From an uncultured Eubacteriales bacterium (GTDB lineage Bacteria; Bacillota_A; Clostridia; Oscillospirales; Oscillospiraceae), in contig CATIYU010000212.1 of assembly GCA_949739085.1 (NCBI GenBank), forward strand, positions 1 to 5,774: 5,774 nucleotides of DNA, in the 5' to 3' direction. Under the pieces are notes generated by a model. That model saw only the letters and a program-made list of their open reading frames with translations. It was not told where the DNA came from and ran no database searches. The translations under genes and the position numbers were made by a program. This document shows, one piece after another, positions 1 through 4,712 of the stretch (within the stretch, counting starts at the first letter, position 1; each line of letters begins with the position of its first letter).

Positions 1-106
1 GGGCCCCGCTCTTTTCGTGTTCCAGCCGCCACAGGCGGCCCGCCAGCTCCGGCAGGGCGGCGCACTCTGTGACGGCAAAGCCGTGCAGTTTCTGATTCTT
101 CTCCAT
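1..106 (-). CDS. M16C (insulinase/PreP-like) metallopeptidase, N-terminal fragment
   Basis: Only the first 35 codons are inside the window; the gene runs off the left edge. The visible N-terminus contains HGF near residues 8-10 and ends with a Glu-His-Glu-Lys-Ser-Gly-Ala stretch. This matches what I remember of the start of clostridial insulinase-family M16C peptidases, where an HGF motif is followed by a Glu-rich helix and a 'EHEKSGA' strand ahead of the HxxEH zinc site. The zinc motif itself would lie beyond the edge and is not seen. Family members are usually ~970-residue zinc proteases that degrade peptides inside a two-halved chamber. The ATG at 106 has a perfect AGGAGG at 114-119 with 7 nt spacing, so the start is secure. 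It has its own promoter just downstream of the ABC exporter gene. The family call rests on a short N-terminal match. Confidence 0.72.
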   Translation of the reverse strand, partial: MEKNQKLHGFAVTECAALPELAGRLWRLEHEKSGA

Positions 107-242
107 AGGTCAGCCTCCTGTTTCTGTATGTAGATTGAGAAAATTCCGCGACCGTTCCCCGGGAAGCGGGCGGAGGCCCAGGAATTTCCTCCCGCGCCTC
201 CGCCGCGCCCCGGCAATGGGGGGTACATTGCCGTACCTCAAT
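107..242 (-). promoter_or_regulatory. Structured 5' leader of the M16 peptidase gene
   Basis: The untranslated stretch between the predicted transcription start (about 242) and the peptidase ATG is long and GC-rich. It contains a perfect 8-bp stem, 211-218 pairing with 226-233 around a 7-nt loop, and a perfect 9-bp stem, 169-177 pairing with 196-204. The 18-nt loop of the second stem can itself fold (AGGAA at 180-184 with TTCCT at 186-190). Neither stem is followed by a U-run on the minus strand, so they do not look like simple terminators. I do not recognise a known riboswitch or T-box here. It could be a cis-regulatory RNA, a stabilising leader or merely GC-rich spacer. Confidence 0.4.
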
Positions 243-252
243 ATATATATTG
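239..252. repeat. 14-bp perfect AT palindrome over the -10 region
   Basis: CAATATATATATTG is self-complementary and is the only strongly AT-rich patch in its surroundings. Its edge shares four bases (249-252) with the -10 box of the peptidase promoter, and the rest covers the expected transcription start. It may be an operator, or simply the easily melted part of the promoter. Confidence 0.45.
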
Positions 253-278
253 TAACACAGGAGGCCGCGCCCTGTCAA
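249..278 (-). promoter_or_regulatory. Sigma-A promoter for the M16 peptidase gene
   Basis: On the minus strand a consensus -35 box TTGACA (273-278) is followed after 18 nt by TACAAT (249-254), preceded by TGT, which gives an extended -10 element. The predicted start is near 242. The -35 box lies only 7 nt beyond the stop of the upstream ABC exporter gene, and no intrinsic terminator separates them. The peptidase can therefore be expressed on its own and may also receive read-through. Confidence 0.8.
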
Positions 279-285
279 TAAAGCG

Positions 286-2004
286 CTACCCGTTGGAGAC
301 GTTGTAGAGGGAGTAAAAATAGCCCTTCCGGTCCATCAGCTCCCGGTAGGTCCCCTCCTCGCAGACCCCGCCGTTCCGCAGGACGATAATCCCGTCGTAC
401 CGCTCCAGAAGGGCCTCCTCCAGGCGGTGGGTCGCCACCAGGCGGGTCAGGCCGTCCAGGCGCAGAATGGCGTCCGTAACGGCGAAGGCGGTCTGGTTGT
501 CCAGGGCGGCGGTGGCCTCGTCCAGCAACAGCACCGGGGTGCCCCGGAGCAGGCACCGGGCGATGGACACCCGCTGCCGCTCCCCGCCGGAGAGGCCCGC
601 GCCGTTTTCGCCGCAGCGGTAGTCCTCCCCCCGCTGCTCTATGAGCGCCTTGAGGCCGGACCGGCACACCGCCCGGTCGATCTGCTCCGCCGGGAAGTCC
701 CGGAACATGGTGATGTTGCCGCGGATGGTATCGTCAAAGAGGAACACGCTCTGGCCGATGAGGCTTATGAGGTCGTAGAGGCTGTCAGGGTCCACGTCCC
801 GCAGCTCCTTGCCGTCGATGGAGATGGAGCCGGTATATCTGTCATACGCGCCCATGAGCAGGTTCAAGAGGGTGCTCTTGCCGCTGCCGGAGGCCCCCAC
901 CAGGGCGTACTTCTTCCCCGCCTCCAGCCGGAGGCTCACGTCCTCCAGCACCGGCTGCTCCGCCTCGTAGCCGAAGGTCACGTGGTCCAGCGCAATGGCC
1001 TCGTTCAGCACCGGGGCGATGGCCTCTCCGGAGCGGCCCGCGTTCTCCTCCGTGACCTCCGCCAGCTTCTCAATGAGGACGGAGGCGGCCCTGCGGCTGG
1101 CCCAGTACTGGGGGACGATGTTGATGGGCGTAAGGACGAAGTTACAGAGATTGACAAAGATGAGCACCGTACCGGCGGGGATGTCCCCCCGGATGGCCAG
1201 GAACGCCCCCAGGAAGAAGATGCCGAACTGCACGATTTGGGAGCAGAACGTACTCACCGCCGCCAGCAGGCAGTCCCACCAGTAGCGGCGGCGCTTGTGT
1301 TCCTCCAGGTCCTGGTTGGACGCGCCAAAAATCCGCCCCGTCTCCCTCTCCGCCTTGAAGCTCTTGATGACGGAGAAGCCGGAGAGCAGGTCCTTGAGCT
1401 GGGCGACAAAGCCCTCGTTCTTGTCGCTCACCGTCTTTTCCCGCGCCGCCAGCTCCTTCCCCATGAGCAGGGACGCCGCCAGGGGCAGAACGCTGAGCAG
1501 GATGGTGGCGGCGGCCAGGATGGGGCTGTACCAGAACATCATAAACAAAGTGCCGAAAAACAGCAGGATGTGGTAGACCAGGAGGAAGGAGCGCTTGAGG
1601 TAGTTCTCCTCCACGGAGGCGGCGTCGTTGGTGAGAACGGAGATGTAGCGGCCCGAATTTTCCCGGGAGAAGGCGCTGATGCTCTTCTCCGACAAGTTTT
1701 TGAAAGCCAGGGCCTTGTACTGGGCCAGGGCCCTGTAGACAAAGCTGCTCTTGACCCAATACATGGCGATTCCAATAAAGAGCTCGGCGATGACGAAGAG
1801 AGCGGTAAAGGTTAGCGTCCGCCAGAGCCGGGACAGGTCCCCGGCGGCAATCACGTCGATGACCTCCCCCAGCAGCCAGGTGCAGATGAGGGCGGCGGGG
1901 AAGTTCAGCAAGATCAGGAACAGGGCCAGGGCGAAGCGCAGGCGGTTGCCCTGGTAGAAGGCCCGGAAGTACTGCCGGGCGGCGGGGTTCTTACGTGTTT
2001 TCAT
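286..2004 (-). CDS. ABC exporter, fused permease and ATPase
   Basis: This is a complete 572-aa half-transporter of the ABC-B exporter type; it must dimerise to form a pump in the cytoplasmic membrane. The N-terminal permease spans about residues 22-295, with hydrophobic segments near 25-48, 64-84, 140-160, 161-182, 247-271 and 277-296. The ATPase follows: A-loop Tyr346, Walker A GASGSGKS at 370-377, Q-loop Gln418, signature LSGGE at 471-475, Walker B ending LLLDE at 492-496 with the catalytic Glu, D-loop ALD at 500-502, and switch His526. All key residues are intact, so it should be active. The ATG at 2004 has AGGAGG at 2014-2019 with 9 nt spacing, inside the end of the XRE gene. The 14-nt overlap with that gene points to co-transcription and coupled translation. 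The substrate is unknown; drug, lipid or peptide export are all possible. Confidence 0.93.
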   Translation of the reverse strand: MKTRKNPAARQYFRAFYQGNRLRFALALFLILLNFPAALICTWLLGEVIDVIAAGDLSRLWRTLTFTALFVIAELFIGIAMYWVKSSFVYRALAQYKALAFKNLSEKSISAFSRENSGRYISVLTNDAASVEENYLKRSFLLVYHILLFFGTLFMMFWYSPILAAATILLSVLPLAASLLMGKELAAREKTVSDKNEGFVAQLKDLLSGFSVIKSFKAERETGRIFGASNQDLEEHKRRRYWWDCLLAAVSTFCSQIVQFGIFFLGAFLAIRGDIPAGTVLIFVNLCNFVLTPINIVPQYWASRRAASVLIEKLAEVTEENAGRSGEAIAPVLNEAIALDHVTFGYEAEQPVLEDVSLRLEAGKKYALVGASGSGKSTLLNLLMGAYDRYTGSISIDGKELRDVDPDSLYDLISLIGQSVFLFDDTIRGNITMFRDFPAEQIDRAVCRSGLKALIEQRGEDYRCGENGAGLSGGERQRVSIARCLLRGTPVLLLDEATAALDNQTAFAVTDAILRLDGLTRLVATHRLEEALLERYDGIIVLRNGGVCEEGTYRELMDRKGYFYSLYNVSNG

Positions 2005-2887
2005 GGCGGGAATCCTCCTTTTTATTAGCCTGCGGCTTGCGCAGCAGGGGGCTCTTGCGGGTAATCCACTGGAGATAAAAGGTCGTGGCCCTCTCCATGA
2101 AGCAGCGGGCGGTAATCATAAAGGGCACGTAGGCGTGGTTGTCGTTGATGCTGTAGGCGTAGATCATGCCGGATTCCAGTTCCATTTCCAGCCGGTGGAG
2201 CAGATGGACCTCGTGCAGCGCGGCGAAGAGGGCGGCAATCTCCTCCTTGGGCTTTCCCAGGCGGGCGGCGGCAACCTCCGGGACCAGGTAGTGCTCATCC
2301 TCGCTGTAGAGCATCTCCAAAAGCTCCAGACAGCCCTCCCGGGCCAGGACGGCAAAGGCCTTCCGGTAGCAGTCGTTGTCCGCGAAATAGGCGTCCCAGC
2401 CCTTCTCCGGCTCGGGAAAGATGGACATAAAGGAGAACTCCTCGCTTCCAATACCTAAGGCAAGCCCCTCCTCCAGCCGCACCCCGCTGCGCATCAGCGC
2501 GGACCCCTCCCCCGCATCCACGGAGCACTGCTCCGGATAGGCGAGCGGGTCGTGCCACAGCCCCTGGGGCATCAGGACCTGGATATACTGGTAAATCATC
2601 CGGCAGAGGGCGTCCAGCCGCTTCCCCTCCGGCAGGGAGGCGGCAAACTGGCGCATCTGTCCGGCGGTGTCCAGCGGTGCGCCCCCCTCCCGGCCAAAGA
2701 GGCTGTCGATGGTGACGCCCAGCCGGTCCGCAATGGCGGGCAGCAGGGAGATATCCGGCGCGCCGCCGCACTCCCAGCGGCTCACCGCCTGGGTGCTGAC
2801 GCCCACCGCCTTGCCCAGGTCCTCCTGGGTGAGCCCCGCGGCCCTGCGGAACTTGGCGATTTGCTCGCCGGTAAGGTTGTTGTCCAT
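1991..2887 (-). CDS. XRE-family transcriptional regulator with a large C-terminal domain
   Basis: This is a 298-aa protein with a Cro/cI-type helix-turn-helix at about residues 6-63 (AGLTQEDLGKAVGVSTQAV, then SRWE). The rest is a ~230-residue region I cannot name. Within it, residues 184-245 (ELLEMLY to a beta-rich AYSIND end) look like a winged-helix fold of the ArsR kind, while 70-180 may form a sensor domain. I infer a cytoplasmic, ligand-responsive regulator, probably a repressor of itself and the ABC exporter it overlaps. I chose the ATG at 2887: GGGAGG at 2897-2902 sits 9 nt ahead, and the promoter places the transcript start near 2913. The frame is open to a TTG at 2935, but that codon lies inside the promoter. 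Stop TAA is at 1991-1993, within the next gene. Confidence 0.9.
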   Translation of the reverse strand: MDNNLTGEQIAKFRRAAGLTQEDLGKAVGVSTQAVSRWECGGAPDISLLPAIADRLGVTIDSLFGREGGAPLDTAGQMRQFAASLPEGKRLDALCRMIYQYIQVLMPQGLWHDPLAYPEQCSVDAGEGSALMRSGVRLEEGLALGIGSEEFSFMSIFPEPEKGWDAYFADNDCYRKAFAVLAREGCLELLEMLYSEDEHYLVPEVAAARLGKPKEEIAALFAALHEVHLLHRLEMELESGMIYAYSINDNHAYVPFMITARCFMERATTFYLQWITRKSPLLRKPQANKKEDSRHENT

Positions 2888-2896
2888 GGACTGTTT

Positions 2897-2902
2897 CCTC
2901 CC
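2897..2902 (-). promoter_or_regulatory. Ribosome binding site fixing the XRE start
   Basis: GGGAGG on the minus strand stands 9 nt before the ATG at 2887. It is the only good Shine-Dalgarno site downstream of the predicted transcription start, so it selects this ATG over the in-frame TTG at 2935. Confidence 0.8.
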
Positions 2903-2919
2903 ATTCAACGGATACTTGT

Positions 2920-2948
2920 ATTCTAACACAAGCAACAGTTGATTTCAA
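2920..2948 (-). promoter_or_regulatory. Sigma-A promoter of the XRE-ABC exporter operon
   Basis: On the minus strand TTGAAA (2943-2948) is followed after exactly 17 nt by TAGAAT (2920-2925), with an upstream TGT making an extended -10 box. Transcription should begin near 2913, leaving a ~26-nt leader. One copy of the direct repeat (2929-2945) fills most of the spacer and touches the -35 box, the expected position for a repressor that blocks RNA polymerase. Confidence 0.8.
2929..2945. repeat. Direct repeat, promoter-proximal copy (candidate operator)
   Basis: CAAGCAACAGTTGATTT on the plus strand matches the copy at 2971-2987 in 14 of 17 positions. It lies inside the spacer of the XRE promoter. 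Its core CAAC-A-GTTG (2933-2941) is a perfect odd palindrome. The stretch ACAGTTGAT also fits the published LytTR half-site pattern [TA][AC][CA]GTTN[AG][TG]. Confidence 0.6.
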
Positions 2949-2970
2949 TGCACCTGTTTTTGCCGAAAAT

Positions 2971-2987
2971 CAAGCATTAGTTGAATT
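2971..2987. repeat. Direct repeat, promoter-distal copy (candidate operator)
   Basis: CAAGCATTAGTTGAATT on the plus strand begins exactly 42 bp from the other copy, about four turns of B-DNA, so proteins on both would face the same side of the helix. It sits upstream of the -35 box. It can be read as a loose palindrome, CAA-N7-TTG. Confidence 0.6.
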
Positions 2988-3036
2988 CTCCAGGGAGTTC
3001 CAGCCCGTTTGATACCGGCGCAACGGCGGGGGCTAT

Positions 3037-3079
3037 GAAAACAGGAAGAACGGCGTGAGGTTCCTCACGCCGCTCTTCC
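3037..3079 (-). terminator. Intrinsic terminator after the LytTR regulator gene
   Basis: A perfect 10-bp stem (3051-3060 with 3063-3072; a 4-nt loop if the top pair opens) is extended by six more pairs past one mismatch (3044-3049 with 3074-3079). On the minus strand it is followed by TTCTTCC and then TGTTTTC (3037-3043). It begins about 11 nt after the regulator's stop codon and separates the upstream unit from the XRE promoter. The plus side has no comparable U-rich tail. Confidence 0.82.
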
Positions 3080-3090
3080 CGCCTGATTCA

Positions 3091-3855
3091 CTAAATATTG
3101 ATGCCCGCGTACCGCTCCTTTAAAATGGACATAATCTCCGTATACTTTTCCCGGCTGAGAAGGATTTCCCCCTCGTAGTCCTTAAAGCGGAGCGTGTAGT
3201 TTTTCGCGCCGCTGTCCGCGTGCACGGCGGAGACCTTGGAGAGATTGACGATAAAGGACTGGTAGCACCGGTAAAAGCCGCTGCGCCCCAGCATGTCCTC
3301 CAGCTGCCCCATGGTATAGCCCATTAGGGCGACCTCCTGGCCGTCCGCCGTCACCATCCGGTTCCTGCGTCCGCTGCGCTCAATAAACAGGATATCCTGT
3401 AGGGGCGTCAGCTGGTAGCCGCTGCGGGTTTTTATCATGACGCTGCGGTTGGAGGACTCCCGCTTGGCCTGCTGGAGGTCAAAGACATAACGCAGGCGGT
3501 TGACCAGCGACTGGAGCGCCAGAAAATCGAAGGGCGTCAGCAGGTATCCGGCGCACTGGCAGCGGTAGACCTGATAGGCGTACTCCTCTGAGTCGGAGTA
3601 GACCACCACCTGGATATGGGGGTGGCTCTGGCCCAGAACCCCGCCCAAATACTCCCCAACACTGGTGGTACGTGGGTCGGCTGGCTGGTGGTTGGTGAAG
3701 ATCACATCCACCTCGTTGGACTGGACGTACGCAATGGCATCCTCCGCAGTCTGCACGGTCTCTACCACCCGGAAGCACCGGAACGCGTAGAGCATGACCA
3801 GCAGCTCTTCACAGAGCTGCCGGTTGCTGTCCACCAGCATCAGCTTCATCTCCAT
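3091..3855 (-). CDS. LytTR DNA-binding regulator with degenerate receiver domain
   Basis: This 254-aa protein has the layout of an AgrA/LytR-type response regulator. A receiver-like domain covers about residues 3-125, and a LytTR DNA-binding domain about 138-247, recognised by FYRCYQSFIVNLSKV near 194-208 and the closing LSREKY. The receiver keeps Asp9 and a Ser at 87, but the phospho-acceptor position is Asn55 (codon at 3691-3693, context DVIFTNHQP) and the invariant Lys is Thr107 (codon at 3535-3537, context YLLTPF). Only one acidic residue remains in the usual Asp pair. Phosphorylation by a histidine kinase is therefore unlikely, and none is encoded nearby. I infer control by protein contact, ligand or abundance. 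The start at 3855 has GGGGGAA about 7 nt ahead; Met3 at 3849 is a possible alternative. It is the last gene of the exporter unit, 17 nt after the anchored protein and before a strong terminator. Confidence 0.9.
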   Translation of the reverse strand: MEMKLMLVDSNRQLCEELLVMLYAFRCFRVVETVQTAEDAIAYVQSNEVDVIFTNHQPADPRTTSVGEYLGGVLGQSHPHIQVVVYSDSEEYAYQVYRCQCAGYLLTPFDFLALQSLVNRLRYVFDLQQAKRESSNRSVMIKTRSGYQLTPLQDILFIERSGRRNRMVTADGQEVALMGYTMGQLEDMLGRSGFYRCYQSFIVNLSKVSAVHADSGAKNYTLRFKDYEGEILLSREKYTEIMSILKERYAGINI

Positions 3856-3872
3856 CGTGTTTCCCCCAGTTC

Positions 3873-4712
3873 TCAGTGTCCAAACGCCTTGAACGCCGCG
3901 ATTACGCCCTCCAGATCTTCGCCCGTATAGTCCTCATAGTACATGCCGAAGGGGCCGTTGCCAACAATAATGGTAGTCGCGCCGTTTTGATAGGTTACCG
4001 CGCCGCTCTCCTGAACGCTGTGGTATTCGTCGTAGACCTCCGTGCCCTCCTGGAGGTTGTCCACGTCCCACCAGTAGAAGCTCAGCCCGCTGTAGGCCAC
4101 CACAGTGGACTCCTGGAACGCCTTGGCATACTCAAATTTGGTAGAGAGGTCAATCCATCCGCCCTCCGCCATGTAGTTTGCCAGATCGTCCAGGGTCATA
4201 TCCCACACCGGGTCGTCCTCCCCACCGGCTGTACCGCCCGTCTGGCCGATGGCCATGAACGCCTTCTCCAGGGCGCTCTCGTCGCCCTCATACCAAGTCA
4301 GCAGCACCGAAAACGGACCATTGTGGACAGGACTTATAATGCTTCCGGAGTTGTAGATGTCGATGACGCCCTCTTCCTTCAGGCTCTTATAGGCGGCAAA
4401 TTCGTCGCTGTCCGGGTCCAGCGTTTCCAGGTCCCACCAGTAGAATTCCGCGCCGCTGATCTTACGGGCATCGGTACACAGGCCTCCGCTGTATAGGGAG
4501 ACGGCGGTAGACGGGTCATCAATGAGCCCCTGGGCCGCGATTTCGGCCAGGACCTCATCCATGGTCATATCCCAGATGGGGGCATCGGGGTCCTCTCCCA
4601 CGGCCGCAAAAGCGTCCGGCGGGACGAACTCCGGAGACGTGCCCACGTAGACCAGCACCCCCGCGAAGCCCAGCACCAGCAGGATAGAAAAAAGAACGGT
4701 AAAGCGCTTCAT
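3873..4712 (-). CDS. Membrane-anchored extracytoplasmic protein with tandem WWD repeats
   Basis: I do not recognise a named family for this 279-aa protein. Residues 4-24 form one hydrophobic segment after MKR, giving an N-terminal anchor or uncleaved signal; there is no lipobox Cys, though an AFA-A site at 34-37 could allow cleavage. The rest is acidic, probably outside the membrane, and consists of two homologous units (about 42-156 and 166-278) joined by a Gly-rich linker. Matching landmarks are PIWDMTMDEV/PVWDMTLDDL, FYWWDLETL/FYWWDVDNL, HNGPF/GNGPF and AFMAIG/AFKAFG. The ATG at 4712 shares ATGA with the exporter stop, and AGGAGG at 4720-4725 gives 7 nt spacing. Its place between an exporter and a LytTR regulator suggests a substrate-binding, immunity or sensing partner; this is inference only. 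Confidence 0.85.
   Translation of the reverse strand: MKRFTVLFSILLVLGFAGVLVYVGTSPEFVPPDAFAAVGEDPDAPIWDMTMDEVLAEIAAQGLIDDPSTAVSLYSGGLCTDARKISGAEFYWWDLETLDPDSDEFAAYKSLKEEGVIDIYNSGSIISPVHNGPFSVLLTWYEGDESALEKAFMAIGQTGGTAGGEDDPVWDMTLDDLANYMAEGGWIDLSTKFEYAKAFQESTVVAYSGLSFYWWDVDNLQEGTEVYDEYHSVQESGAVTYQNGATTIIVGNGPFGMYYEDYTGEDLEGVIAAFKAFGH
3879..4217 (-). repeat. Internal repeat unit 2 of the WWD protein
   Basis: Residues 166-278 repeat the 42-156 unit. The two remain similar at the DNA level: a 15-nt identical stretch at 4065-4079 matches 4431-4445, and a 12-nt one at 4194-4205 matches 4563-4574. The offsets are 366 and 369 nt, which differ by one codon. Confidence 0.8.
4245..4589 (-). repeat. Internal repeat unit 1 of the WWD protein
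   Basis: Residues 42-156 form the first unit: an N-terminal W-D-M-T helix start, a central FYWWD strand, NGPF near the end and a final helix. It carries the protein's only cysteine (residue 79), which is absent from unit 2. Confidence 0.8.

Noticed and set aside
139..165. T-box-like GGAACGGTCGCGG string in the peptidase leader
   Set aside because: It does not fit the conserved T-box GGUNACCGCG-type bulge, there is no antiterminator/terminator pair with a U-run, and the downstream gene is not amino-acid related.
1..228. Possible leader reading frame starting at ATG 228 with GAGG at 236-239
   Set aside because: It is open to the left edge in a different frame from the peptidase, its start is buried in the 211-233 hairpin, and its Gly/Pro/Arg-rich product looks like GC-driven noise. 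A leader peptide cannot be fully excluded.
255..285. Intrinsic terminator directly after the ABC exporter gene
   Set aside because: No stable hairpin with a U-tract is present in this stretch; it is occupied by the -35 box and spacer of the next promoter.
427..1815. 462-codon open frame on the plus strand
   Set aside because: It lies antisense to the ABC exporter, whose motifs are all intact. The translation is low-complexity Gly/Ala/Gln/Arg-rich with no domain, a usual by-product of high GC at third codon positions.
2888..2935. N-terminal extension of the XRE protein from a TTG at 2935
   Set aside because: The TTG lies inside the promoter spacer, upstream of the predicted transcription start, and the ATG at 2887 has a good ribosome binding site.
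2945..2977. Ten-codon minus-strand frame upstream of the XRE gene
   Set aside because: It ends upstream of the predicted transcription start and after the preceding terminator, so it is probably not transcribed.
3876..4496. 206-codon open frame on the plus strand
   Set aside because: It is antisense to the WWD-repeat protein, has no recognisable domain and no convincing ribosome binding site.
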